A stretch of 64,000 nucleotides of DNA from DASUBV01 sp036501025 (GCA_036501025.1 DASYBB010000168.1:56657-120656), one strand, 5' to 3'; positions 50,833 to 58,784 are shown, counted from the stretch's first letter. The notes: generated by a model from the letters alone, not told the origin. Numbers and translations: made by a program.

Positions 50833-51504
50833 GTGACTGAACCAGCGCCCGGTCCGACGGTGCCGCCGGATGGCGTGCTCGACCTGCTCGCCATCGTCGC
50901 TTACGCCCAGCTCACGGCGTTCTTCCGGCTCACCGACGACGCCGCGCTGGCGGCCGAGCTGGCCGACAAGGCGGCGCTGGCCGAGATGGCCGCCGCCGAG
51001 TTCGGCCATTTCCAGCTGGTCCGGCGGCGGATCGAGGAACTGGACGCCGACCCGTGGCAGGTGATGGCGCCCTTTGTCGCGGCGGTGGATGCGTTCCACG
51101 CCCGGACCGCGCCGGCCGACTGGCTGGAGGGGCTGATCAAGGCCTACGTGGGCGACGGCATCGCGGCGGACTTCTACCGGACCGTGGCGACGCTGCTGGA
51201 CGCGCCGACCCAGGCCCTGGTCCTGGAGGTACTGGCCGATACCGGGCACGCGGAGTTCGTCATCGATCGCGTCCGGGCCGCCATCGCGGCCGATCCCAAG
51301 GTGGCCGGCCGCCTGGCCCTGTGGGCGCGGCGGCTGGTCGGCGAGGCGTTCGGGCAGGCGCAGCGGGTCGCCGCGGAGCGGGAGTCGCTGGCCGGGCTGC
51401 TGGCCGACGACTCGCGCAATCAGCTCGGCGACATCGGCCGCATGTTCGCCCGCCTCACCGACGCCCACGCCGCCCGCATGGCCGCCCTCGGCCTCTCCGC
51501 GTAG
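50833..51504 (+). CDS. Ferritin-like (MiaE-related) protein
   Basis: A 223-aa all-helical protein with ferritin-like fold and a tRNA-hydroxylase-like pattern. EMAAAEFGHFQLVRRRIEE near residues 52-70 and DTGHAEFVIDRV near 138 supply the ExxH-like di-iron ligand candidates. Actinobacterial members commonly adjoin a DEAD-box helicase divergently, as here. A tRNA-modifying role is possible but not shown. The start was chosen from the leaderless -10 box. Confidence 0.75.
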   Translation: MTEPAPGPTVPPDGVLDLLAIVAYAQLTAFFRLTDDAALAAELADKAALAEMAAAEFGHFQLVRRRIEELDADPWQVMAPFVAAVDAFHARTAPADWLEGLIKAYVGDGIAADFYRTVATLLDAPTQALVLEVLADTGHAEFVIDRVRAAIAADPKVAGRLALWARRLVGEAFGQAQRVAAERESLAGLLADDSRNQLGDIGRMFARLTDAHAARMAALGLSA

Positions 51505-51513
51505 CCACGGGAC

Positions 51514-52083
51514 CTACCCCCTGGCCGCCCGGAACGCCGCCGCCTTGACCCGGTTCTGGCACGCCGTCGAGCAGAACCGCCGCGACCCGTTCCGCGAGGT
51601 GTCCACGTAGACCCGGTCGCACCGGTCGGCCGAGCACACCCCGAGCCGCCCGTGCAGGCTGCTTCCCACCACCACGGCCAGCCCGGTCGCGCACCCGGCC
51701 GCCCAGCCGGTCACGATCGAGTCGTCCCGGCCGCGGAAGTGCAGGTGCCATTCCTCGCCGTCGTGCCGGTCCAGCGACGGCCGGGCCCCGGTCTCCAGCA
51801 GCAGCTCGTTGACGCGGAGCGCCGCCCGGTCGGCGTCGCCGGCCGCATTGGCGTCGAACACCTCCCGCAGGCCCGCCGCCACCGCGCCGAACGCCGCCGC
51901 CTCCGCCGCGGTCAGCTCGCGGACCGGCGATCCGCCCGAGCGCAGCGCGGTCGTCGCTGCCGCGACCAGGTCCGGGCCGCCCGGCGGCTGGAATCCGCGG
52001 CCGTGCGCCTCGCCCGGCGTCAGCGCGTTGACGAGGTGGACCGCGACGGTCACCACGACGTCCATGTGACTGGTGAAATTCAC
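51514..52083 (-). CDS. CGNR zinc-finger protein (ABATE/CGNR family regulator)
   Basis: A 189-aa protein. The ABATE-like N-terminal domain is followed by the CGNR zinc finger with CSADRCDRVYVDTSRNGSRR and FCSTACQNRVK near residues 148-180. Proteins of this type are presumed stress-linked DNA-binding regulators. GTG 52083 is the start. It is divergent from a methyltransferase gene across 77 bp that contain a perfect-looking operator palindrome, and is the likely ligand of it. Confidence 0.88.
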   Translation of the reverse strand: MNFTSHMDVVVTVAVHLVNALTPGEAHGRGFQPPGGPDLVAAATTALRSGGSPVRELTAAEAAAFGAVAAGLREVFDANAAGDADRAALRVNELLLETGARPSLDRHDGEEWHLHFRGRDDSIVTGWAAGCATGLAVVVGSSLHGRLGVCSADRCDRVYVDTSRNGSRRFCSTACQNRVKAAAFRAARG

Positions 52084-52113
52084 TTGACCGGTTACGTCCT
52101 TACTGTCTAGCCT
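52084..52113 (+). promoter_or_regulatory. Promoter TTGACC-N18-TAGCCT for the methyltransferase
   Basis: TTGACC (52084-52089) and TAGCCT (52108-52113) are separated by 18 nt, giving a transcription start near 52120, within the adjacent palindrome. Confidence 0.45.
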
Positions 52114-52116
52114 GTG

Positions 52117-52140
52117 ACTGCCTAACCTACGTTAGCCAGT
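52117..52140. promoter_or_regulatory. 24-bp palindrome, candidate CGNR operator
   Basis: ACTGCCTAAC (52117-52126) and GTTAGCCAGT (52131-52140) form 10-bp arms with one mismatch around a 4-nt centre. It covers the predicted transcription start and lies between divergent genes, the usual place for an autoregulator's operator. Confidence 0.5.
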
Positions 52141-52160
52141 GACCATGTCGGGAGAGCGCC

Positions 52161-52964
52161 ATGACGAGCACCGCCGAGCTGAGCCCCGCCGCCGCCCGCG
52201 ACTGGATCGCGCGCTGGGACGCCCAGCAGGCCGGGTACGTGCCGCACCGCGAGGAGCGGTTCACCGCGCTGATCGACGCCGTGGCCGCCGCCGCGGGCCG
52301 GGACAACCCGCTGGTGCTGGACCTCGGCTGCGGACCGGGCTCACTGGCGGTCCGGCTGCTGGACCGGCTCCCGGCCGCCACGGTGGTCGCGGTCGACGCC
52401 GATCCGGTGCTGCTGGCGCTGGGCCAGGCCGCGGCCGCCCGGCCGGGCCTGCGGTTCGCCGACCTGGACCTGCGCGAGCCGGGCTGGTCCGCGGCGCTGA
52501 ACCTGGACCGGCCCGCCGACGCCGCGGTCAGCACCACCGCGCTGCACTGGCTGGCGGCCGATGAGCTGGCCGCCCTGTACGCCGAGCTGGCCACGGTGCT
52601 GCGGCCCGGCGGCGTGCTGGTCAACGGCGACCACCTGGCCGACGACGCCGGCGACGCGCCGACCCTGGCCCGGCTCGGCGACGCCCTGCTCGACGCCGAG
52701 CGGCAGCGGCAGTACCCGGCCGGGCCGCCGGAGCAGCCGGAGAACTGGACGGACTGGTGGGCCGCCGTGCTGGCCGACCCGGTCCTGGCCGGCCCGGCCG
52801 CCCGCCGCGGCGACCGCAGCCGCCTCCCGGCCCACCACACCGCCCAGTCCGAGTCCCTGGCCACGCACGTGGCCGGCCTGCGGGCCGCGGGCTTCGGCGA
52901 GATCGGCACGATCTGGCAGCACGGCGCCAGCCGCCTGCTGTGCGCCGTCACCCCGGCGGCCTAG
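52161..52964 (+). CDS. Class I SAM-dependent methyltransferase
   Basis: A 267-aa methyltransferase with SAM motif LVLDLGCGPGSLAVRLL (about residues 49-65) and the following VVAVDADPVLL acidic loop. The N-terminal helices AAARDWIARWDAQQAGYVPHRE resemble small-molecule methyltransferases. ATG 52161 has GGGAGAG upstream. Its divergent partner encodes a CGNR regulator, so the pair is probably a regulated unit, possibly for detoxification (inference). Confidence 0.85.
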   Translation: MTSTAELSPAAARDWIARWDAQQAGYVPHREERFTALIDAVAAAAGRDNPLVLDLGCGPGSLAVRLLDRLPAATVVAVDADPVLLALGQAAAARPGLRFADLDLREPGWSAALNLDRPADAAVSTTALHWLAADELAALYAELATVLRPGGVLVNGDHLADDAGDAPTLARLGDALLDAERQRQYPAGPPEQPENWTDWWAAVLADPVLAGPAARRGDRSRLPAHHTAQSESLATHVAGLRAAGFGEIGTIWQHGASRLLCAVTPAA

Positions 52965-53003
52965 AGCCTCAGCGGGTCCCGAAGAGCCTCAGAGGCTCCC
53001 GAA
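52964..53003 (-). repeat. 20-bp tandem duplication over the DUF3107 stop
   Basis: GAGCCTCAGCGGGTCCCGAA (52964-52983) is repeated at 52984-53003 as GAGCCTCAGAGGCTCCCGAA, 18 of 20 identical. The second copy contains the DUF3107 stop codon. Confidence 0.75.
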
Positions 53004-53213
53004 CCCGACCCGGCGCCCCGGCCCGGTCCCGACCTCGACGTAGGCGATCTTGTCGGCCGGCACCATCACCTTGCCGCCCTTGTCGTCGAACAGCACGAGC
53101 AGCCCGCCGTCGGTCACGGCGGCGCGCAGCGCCCGCTCGACGTCCTCGGCCTCGTCGTTGGTCTCCAGGGTGAGCTCGCGCGGCACCGACTGAATCCCGA
53201 TCTTGACTTCCAC
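52989..53213 (-). CDS. DUF3107 small conserved protein
   Basis: A 74-aa protein beginning MEVKIGIQSVPRELTLET with DEAEDVERALRAAV and ending in DKIAYVEVG...VGFGSL. It matches DUF3107, conserved in actinobacteria. The GTG has TAGGAG upstream. It sits between the methyltransferase and a TetR gene, as in other actinomycetes where DUF3107 neighbours a TetR regulator. Function unknown. Confidence 0.92.
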   Translation of the reverse strand: MEVKIGIQSVPRELTLETNDEAEDVERALRAAVTDGGLLVLFDDKGGKVMVPADKIAYVEVGTGPGRRVGFGSL

Positions 53214-53267
53214 GGCTCTCCTAGCGGTCGCGGGCTAACCGGCCCCCCGAGGTTATCCCCGCGACCG

Positions 53268-53894
53268 CTACGGCTGCCCTGTCATCGGCCAGCCGCTGAT
53301 CCCACGCCAGGCCAGCCGGGCGATGAGCTGCTCGGCCTCGTGCTGGGGGATGGCCCGGTTGGTGCTCAGCCAGTACCGCGCGGTCACCTGAGCCATGCCG
53401 ACCAGCGCCATGCCCAGCATGTGCGCCTCGGCCTCGCCGATGCCCGCGTCCTCGTGGATGAACTGGCTGACCAGGTCGGCGGTGTCCTGCATGGCCCGGC
53501 CCAGCCGGTCGCGGACCGCGGGCTCGTTGTTCAGATCGGACTCGAACACCAGCCGGAACGCCTCGCCCCCGCCGCCGACGTAGTCGAAGAAGGCCCGGAA
53601 CGTGGCCGTGACCCGCTCCCGGTTGTCGGTGGTCGAGGACAGCGCGTCGCGGACGCTGCGGTTCAGCTCGGCGACGCTCTCGTCCAGCAGCGCCAGGTAC
53701 AGCTCGAGCTTGCCGGGGAAGTGCTGGTACAGCACCGGCTTGCTGACCCCGGCGCGGTCCGCGATCTCGTCCATGGCCGCCTGGTGGAAGCCCTGGGCGA
53801 CGAATACGTCACGGGCCGCGCCCAGCAGTTGCCGTCGCCGCGCGGGGCGCGGCAACCGGGTGCTGGCCGGCCGGGCTTGCGGCGATACGGTCAC
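53268..53894 (-). CDS. TetR family transcriptional regulator
   Basis: A 208-aa repressor. The N-terminal HTH is ARRRQLLGAARDVFVAQGF, DEIADRAGVSKPVLYQHFPGK (residues about 20-66). The C-terminal ligand domain is of normal length. It is the usual neighbour of DUF3107 in actinomycetes. The GTG has GGAG about 6 nt upstream. Its targets are unknown; the small acidic gene lies upstream on the same strand. Confidence 0.92.
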   Translation of the reverse strand: MTVSPQARPASTRLPRPARRRQLLGAARDVFVAQGFHQAAMDEIADRAGVSKPVLYQHFPGKLELYLALLDESVAELNRSVRDALSSTTDNRERVTATFRAFFDYVGGGGEAFRLVFESDLNNEPAVRDRLGRAMQDTADLVSQFIHEDAGIGEAEAHMLGMALVGMAQVTARYWLSTNRAIPQHEAEQLIARLAWRGISGWPMTGQP

Positions 53895-53985
53895 GGTGGT
53901 CTCCGAGATCTCCGAGCGGTCTGGTTACTGCCGGTGAAGAGCAGCCTCCCGTGCGATTCTACGGGCGGTGGCCCGCGCTGCCGGT

Positions 53986-54165
53986 CTACCGGTAATCGTC
54001 GTCGTCCGCGGGGACCGGGCGGGCCTGCTCGGCCGCGTCCGCCTCGTCCGACTCCAGCGGCACCGCGACCGGCTCGTCCGGGTCGGCGTCCGCCGCCCCG
54101 GGGTCGGCCGACTCGTGCTGCTCGACGGCATCTGCCTCCGGTGCCTCCAGGCTTTCCTCGCTCAT
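53986..54165 (-). CDS. Small acidic protein with EADAxEQ repeats
   Basis: A 59-aa acidic protein with two similar segments, EAPEADAVEQ and ESDEADAAEQ, and an acidic end DDDDYR. ATG 54165 has AGGAGGT 5 nt upstream, an excellent ribosome binding site, so it is a genuine gene despite its size. Similar small Glu/Asp-rich proteins with EADALEQ-type repeats are common in actinobacteria and uncharacterised. It is divergent from the Ku gene and on the same strand as the TetR gene. Confidence 0.7.
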   Translation of the reverse strand: MSEESLEAPEADAVEQHESADPGAADADPDEPVAVPLESDEADAAEQARPVPADDDDYR

Positions 54166-54297
54166 CACGCACCTCCTAGCCGGTATAACTTGCCGTGGCG
54201 CACACTGGTAACCCCGCAGCGATGAGCCGGCCTGTCATTGCCGAACCGGAAAATCCGGACAAGACTGTTGCTGCGGACCGGGGGGTAAGGAGATGTC

Positions 54298-55230
54298 ATG
54301 CGCAGCATGTGGAAGGGTGCCATCTCCTTCGGCCTGGTCATGATCCCGGTAAAACTCTATGCCGCGACCGAGCAGAAGGACATTGCCTTCCGCCAGGTGC
54401 ACCGCGAGGACGGCGGCCGCATCCGGTTCCGGCGGGTTTGCTCCCTGGACGGCGCCGAGGTCCCCTACGAGGACGTGGCCAAGGGCTACGAGCTGCCCGG
54501 CGGCGAGGTCATCGTGCTCACCGACGAGGACTTGGCCGACCTGCCCCTGGCCAGCAGCAAGAGCATCGAGGTCATGCACTTCACGCCGGCCGACCAGCTG
54601 GACCCGATCTTGTTCAACCGCAGTTACTACGTCGAGCCCGAGGCGGCCGGCGTGCGCGCCTACGCCCTGCTGCGCGACGCCCTGGAGCGCTCCGGCCGGG
54701 TCGCCATCGCCCAGGTCGCGCTGCGCCAGCGGGAGTCGCTGGCCACGCTGCGGGTCCGGGACGGGGTGCTCGTCCTGGAGACGCTGCTGTGGCCCGACGA
54801 GATCCGCGGCGCCGACTTCGGCTTCCTGGACGAGGACGTCGAGGTCCGGACCCAGGAACTGCGGATGGCCACGTCGCTGATCGACTCCATGACCGTCGAC
54901 TTCGACCCGGCCGAGTACCACGACCGCTACCGCGAGGCGCTGCAGGAGCTGGTCACGGCCAAGATCGAGGGCCGCGACGTCCTCCAGCCCGGCGAGCCGG
55001 CCGCTCCGGCCGCCTCGACCAGCCTGGCCGACGCCCTCAAGGCCAGCCTGGCCGCGGCCCGCGGCGACCAGGCCGACCAGCCGAAACCCGCCACCGGCAC
55101 GAAACGGGCCGCTTCCTCCACCCGCGCGGCGAAGAAGCCGGCCGCCGCCAAGGACAAGGACACCGGGGACGCCGCCGAGGCCGACGCCGAGAAGCCCGCG
55201 CAGCGCCGCACCCGGCGCAAGGCCAGCTAG
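54298..55230 (+). CDS. ku: Non-homologous end-joining protein Ku
   Basis: A 310-aa bacterial Ku homodimer subunit that binds DNA ends and recruits LigD. The N-terminus MRSMWKGAISFGLVMIPVKLY is typical of bacterial Ku, and the core beta-barrel and dimerisation segments cover about residues 10-250. The Lys/Ala-rich C-terminal tail is long, as in actinomycete Ku proteins, and aids DNA binding. The ATG has GGGGGTAAGGAG upstream. No ligD lies in the window. A 15-bp repeat spans the stop. Confidence 0.95.
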   Translation: MRSMWKGAISFGLVMIPVKLYAATEQKDIAFRQVHREDGGRIRFRRVCSLDGAEVPYEDVAKGYELPGGEVIVLTDEDLADLPLASSKSIEVMHFTPADQLDPILFNRSYYVEPEAAGVRAYALLRDALERSGRVAIAQVALRQRESLATLRVRDGVLVLETLLWPDEIRGADFGFLDEDVEVRTQELRMATSLIDSMTVDFDPAEYHDRYREALQELVTAKIEGRDVLQPGEPAAPAASTSLADALKASLAAARGDQADQPKPATGTKRAASSTRAAKKPAAAKDKDTGDAAEADAEKPAQRRTRRKAS

Positions 55231-55260
55231 CGCAAGGCCAGCTAGCGCAAAGGCCGGCTA
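55215..55260 (+). repeat. 15-bp tandem repeats over the Ku stop codon
   Basis: GCGCAAGGCCAGCTA at 55215-55229 and 55230-55244, then GCGCAAAGGCCGGCTA at 55245-55260. Each copy carries a TAG context, and the Ku stop lies at the first/second copy junction. Confidence 0.8.
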
Positions 55261-55332
55261 GCGCAGGTGCCCGGTGGCAGGTGCTTGGTTAACGGACGGG
55301 TCTGCCCAGGTGTACGGCGGGCTACCCGCGAG

Positions 55333-55338
55333 TAGACT
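55333..55338 (+). promoter_or_regulatory. -10 box TAGACT, leaderless hydrolase gene
   Basis: TAGACT is followed by TTGCTA and ATG 55345, a textbook leaderless spacing of 6 nt. This argues for that start over the upstream in-frame TTG at 55339. Confidence 0.6.
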
Positions 55339-55344
55339 TTGCTA

Positions 55345-56364
55345 ATGACCGATCAGCTCACCTCTGGCCCGGTCCCGCACTGGCCCGGTGTGCCCGTCAC
55401 GCTCGGTAGCGGCGAGGTCTTCGTCCGCTCGGCCCCGGCGCAGGCGGACGACGCTGAGCCCGCCGTCTTCGTGCACGGCCTGGGCGGCTCCTCGCGGAAC
55501 TGGACCGACCTGATGGCCGAGCTCAGCCGGCCCGGCCCGGTCCCGGCCGAGGCCGTCCTGGCCAGCGAGGCCATTGACCTGCCGGGCTTCGGCTACTCGC
55601 CGCCGCCCGCCGGCGGCGACTACTCGATCGAGGCCCACGCGGCCGCGGTCATCGCGCTGATCGACGCGCAGGGCCGCTGGCCGGTCCACCTGATCGGCAA
55701 CTCCCTGGGCGGCGCGGTCTGCGTCCGGGCCGCCGCGCGCCGTCCCGACCTGGTGCGCACCCTGACGCTCATCTCGCCCGCGCTGCCCGACCGGCGGCCC
55801 CGGCCCGGCCCGCTGCGGGTCGGCCTGGCCGGCGTGCCGGGCGTCGGCGGCTGGCTGCTGGGCAAGGTGCTGGCCTTCCCGGCCGAGCAGCGCACCGCCG
55901 CCACCATCTCGGACCTGTACGCGGACCCGGGCCGGATCCACCCCGAGCGGTTCCGCGACGAGGTGGCCGAGGTCAACCGGCGCGACACCCTGGACTACCA
56001 GGCCGAGGCCTTCACCAGGTCGACCCGGTCCCTGGTGACCGAGTACCTGCGCTTCGGGCCGCGCACCCTGTGGCGGGACGCGGCCCGGATCCCGGCGCCC
56101 ACCCTGGCCATCTTCGGCAGCCACGATCACCTGGTCAGCCCGGTCATGGCGGCGCGCGCGGCGCGCGGGTTCCGCTCGGCCAGCGCCGTCGTGCTGCCGC
56201 AGACCGGCCACGTCGCGATGATGGAGCGGCCCGCCACGGTGGCCCGCCTGATCCGCGAGTTCCTCGCCCTGGCGCAGTCCCCGGTGCCGCCCGGCTACAC
56301 CGCCGTGCCGGGCGCCGAGGACAACGACCCGGGCCACCTCGAGTCCCTGACCCAGGTGCCGTGA
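55345..56364 (+). CDS. Alpha/beta hydrolase
   Basis: A 339-aa alpha/beta-hydrolase. The oxyanion HGLGGSSRNW is at about residue 47, the nucleophile elbow LIGNSLGG at about 115, the acid in FGSHDHLVSP at about 255, and the base in QTGHVAMME near 285. This is the layout of esterases, lipases and epoxide-hydrolase-like enzymes. Substrate unknown. It starts without a ribosome binding site, consistent with a leaderless transcript. Confidence 0.9.
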   Translation: MTDQLTSGPVPHWPGVPVTLGSGEVFVRSAPAQADDAEPAVFVHGLGGSSRNWTDLMAELSRPGPVPAEAVLASEAIDLPGFGYSPPPAGGDYSIEAHAAAVIALIDAQGRWPVHLIGNSLGGAVCVRAAARRPDLVRTLTLISPALPDRRPRPGPLRVGLAGVPGVGGWLLGKVLAFPAEQRTAATISDLYADPGRIHPERFRDEVAEVNRRDTLDYQAEAFTRSTRSLVTEYLRFGPRTLWRDAARIPAPTLAIFGSHDHLVSPVMAARAARGFRSASAVVLPQTGHVAMMERPATVARLIREFLALAQSPVPPGYTAVPGAEDNDPGHLESLTQVP

Positions 56365-56375
56365 CCCCCAGCCGG

Positions 56376-56405
56376 CCGTGAACACTGGCGCCGTGAACAC
56401 TGGTG
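56376..56405 (+). repeat. 15-bp duplication covering alternative nagA starts
   Basis: CCGTGAACACTGGCG at 56376-56390 is repeated at 56391-56405 with one mismatch. Each copy carries an in-frame GTG, giving three candidate starts at 56378, 56393 and 56408. Confidence 0.75.
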
Positions 56406-57592
56406 GCGTGGAGACTCCCGAGCAGCTTGTTATCACCGCCCCCGAAGTGATGACCGGCCTGCCCGGCGCGGACGTCCTGGCGCCCGGCTACGTCGTGCTC
56501 CGCGGCGGCCAGGTCGCGGCCGTGCGGGAGGGGCTGCCGCCGAGTGCCGCCGATGTCATCCTGGCCGACGGGTACCTGGCGCCGGGGTTCGTCGATCTGC
56601 AGGTCAACGGGTACTACGGCGTAGAACTCCAGGACGCCCGGCCCGAGGGCTGGGCACACGTGATCGAGCGGCTGCCCGAGACCGGCACCACGGCCTTCGT
56701 TCCTACCTTCGTCACCGCGCCAGTCGAGCGGCTGGCGAGGGCGCTGCGGGAAGCGGCCACGTTTCGCCAGGAATTGCCGTTCGGGGCGCGGGTCCTCGGC
56801 GTCCATGTCGAGGGTCCGTTCCTGGCCCCGGAACGTCGCGGCGCCCACAACCCGGCATGGCTGACTGATCCCACCCCGGCCGCGGTCGGCGAACTGATCA
56901 CCGCCGGCGGCGACCTGCTGCGCCTGGTCACGCTCGCCCCCGAACGGCCCGGCGCCCTGGCCGCCGTCGCCCGGCTGGCGGCCGCCGGGGTGCTGGTCAG
57001 CGTGGGGCACAGCGACGCGACGGCCGCGCAGGTGGCCGCGGCCGCGGACGCCGGAGCGCGGATGGTCACCCACCTGTACAACGCGCAGCGGCCGCTCGGG
57101 AACTACGAGGCGGGCGTGGTCGGGCAGGCCCTCACCGACCCGCGGCTGACCAGCGGGCTGATCGCGGACCTGCACCACGTCAATGTGCCCGCCTGCCTGA
57201 TCGCGCTGGCCGCCGCGCCCGGCCGGATCGCCCTGGTCACGGATGCGGCGGCGTGCGCGGGGATGCCGCCCGGCCGGTACCTGCTCGGCGGCGAGCCGAT
57301 CGAGCTGCCGCCGGGCGCCGGGCAGCCGCCGCGCCGGCCCGGCGGCGGGCTGGCCGGCTCGGCGCTGCGGATGGACCGGGCCGTGGCCAACCTGGCCGGC
57401 GCCGGCGTCAGCCTGCCGGATCTGGTGAGCGCGGCCACGTCCATCCCGGCTGACCTGATCGGATGTCCGAATCTGGGCCGCATTGCCCCGGGTACGGCCG
57501 GCGACCTAGTCTGGCTCGGCCCCGACCTGCAGGCCAGGGCGACCTGGATCGGCGGACGGCAGGTCTTCGGGGCCACCGCGCCAGTCGGGTAA
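56378..57592 (+). CDS. nagA: N-acetylglucosamine-6-phosphate deacetylase
   Basis: A 404-aa amidohydrolase that deacetylates GlcNAc-6-phosphate to GlcN-6-phosphate. GFVDLQVNGYYG replaces the HxH of other amidohydrolases, as in E. coli NagA, and the metal/catalytic residues EGPFL, VGHSDAT, THLYNAQ and LVTDAA are intact. The first of three in-frame GTG codons was chosen; the tandem repeat at the start makes it uncertain by up to 10 codons. The next gene encodes a sugar SIS isomerase/deaminase, giving a local amino-sugar breakdown pair. Confidence 0.93.
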   Translation: MNTGAVNTGGVETPEQLVITAPEVMTGLPGADVLAPGYVVLRGGQVAAVREGLPPSAADVILADGYLAPGFVDLQVNGYYGVELQDARPEGWAHVIERLPETGTTAFVPTFVTAPVERLARALREAATFRQELPFGARVLGVHVEGPFLAPERRGAHNPAWLTDPTPAAVGELITAGGDLLRLVTLAPERPGALAAVARLAAAGVLVSVGHSDATAAQVAAAADAGARMVTHLYNAQRPLGNYEAGVVGQALTDPRLTSGLIADLHHVNVPACLIALAAAPGRIALVTDAAACAGMPPGRYLLGGEPIELPPGAGQPPRRPGGGLAGSALRMDRAVANLAGAGVSLPDLVSAATSIPADLIGCPNLGRIAPGTAGDLVWLGPDLQARATWIGGRQVFGATAPVG

Positions 57593-57624
57593 CGAGCGAG
57601 CTACGGAAGGTAGGCGGCCAGGCC

Positions 57625-58665
57625 GTGTCACACATGGGCCAGGAGATCACGCAGCAGCCGGCCGCCCTGGCGGCCACCATCGAGGCCCTGCTGCCGCTGC
57701 GGGCCGACGCGGCCGCGCTGGCCCGGCCGACCCGGGCCGTGCTGCTCATCGCGCGGGGCACCTCCGACAACGCGGCCGTCTACGGCAGCTACCTGATCCA
57801 GGCCTACGCCGGCCGCCTGGCCACGCTCGCGGCGCCGTCCATCGCGACGACCTACCGCAGCCGCGTGGACCTGTCCGGCGTGCTGGCCGTGGCCTTGTCG
57901 CAGTCCGGCCAGACCCGCGAGATCGTCGACACCCTGGCCTGGGCGCGGGACTGCGGCGCGGCGACGCTGGCCATCACCAACGGCGCGGGGTCACCGCTGA
58001 CCCAGACCGCCGACCTGTCGTTCATCACCCGGGCCGGTACCGAGCAGGCCGTGCCCGCGACCAAGACCTACACCACCCAGCTGGCCGCCCTGGCCGTGCT
58101 GGCCCTCAGCCTGGGCGCCGACCTCGACCCCGGTGAGCTGCGCGCGGTGCCCGGGGCGGTGGCGGGCATGCTGACCCTGGCCCCCGACTTCGAGGAGATC
58201 GTGGCCGAGCTGGCCCTGGTGCCGGGCGTCGTCGTCTCCGGCCGCGGCCTGGCCTACTCACCCGCACTGGAGCTGGCCCTCAAGCTCAAGGAAGCCTGCT
58301 ACCTGCACGCCATGGGCCTGTCCTACGCGGACCTGCTGCACGGCCCGATCGCGGTGGTGGACGCCGACACCCCCGCCATCGTGCTGGCGGCTGACTCCGG
58401 CCCGACCCTGGAGGGCACCATCGAGCTGGCCCGGCGGGTGACCGGCGCCGGAGCCCGGGCCTACGGCATCGGCGGCGGCCCGGAGCTGGCCGCGGCCTGC
58501 TCCCGGTCGCTGCCGGGGCCGGCCCTGCCCGAGTGGCTCGCCCCGATGGGCCTGATCGTCCCCGGCCAGCTCCTCACCGAGGCCCTGTCCCGCCGCCTCG
58601 GCCTAGACCCCGACGCCCCAAGAGGCCTGAGCAAGGTCACCCAGACGGAGTTCTCGGGCAGCTAG
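57625..58665 (+). CDS. SIS-domain sugar-phosphate isomerase/deaminase (NagB-II/AgaS-like)
   Basis: A 346-aa protein with two SIS domains (residues about 40-180 and 205-330), as in the isomerase half of GlmS. ALSQSGQTREIVDTL and TNGAGSPL are in the first, ELALKLKEACYLHAMGLSYADLLHGP in the second. Without a glutaminase domain it is best read as a glucosamine- or galactosamine-6-phosphate deaminase of the NagB-II group, taking over the NagA product. It starts 32 bp after nagA; GTG 57625 keeps the conserved SHMGQEI N-terminus. Confidence 0.88.
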   Translation: MSHMGQEITQQPAALAATIEALLPLRADAAALARPTRAVLLIARGTSDNAAVYGSYLIQAYAGRLATLAAPSIATTYRSRVDLSGVLAVALSQSGQTREIVDTLAWARDCGAATLAITNGAGSPLTQTADLSFITRAGTEQAVPATKTYTTQLAALAVLALSLGADLDPGELRAVPGAVAGMLTLAPDFEEIVAELALVPGVVVSGRGLAYSPALELALKLKEACYLHAMGLSYADLLHGPIAVVDADTPAIVLAADSGPTLEGTIELARRVTGAGARAYGIGGGPELAAACSRSLPGPALPEWLAPMGLIVPGQLLTEALSRRLGLDPDAPRGLSKVTQTEFSGS

Positions 58666-58767
58666 CCCAGCGCCCTAACGCCCGCCCCGATTGCCCTAAC
58701 CCCCGCCCGCATAAATGCCGCCCGCGACTCCCGGCGAAGCCGGGACGAGCGGCCGGCAGCGGGGGCT

Positions 58768-58784
58768 CCGGGGGTGTCCCCCGG
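58768..58784. terminator. Hairpin CCGGGGG-TGT-CCCCCGG between convergent genes
   Basis: A perfect 7-bp stem with a 3-nt loop, within a GC-rich gap of 182 bp between the SIS gene and the convergent SDR gene. It lacks a T-tract, so a bidirectional transcription block or Rho-assisted end is inferred. Confidence 0.45.
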
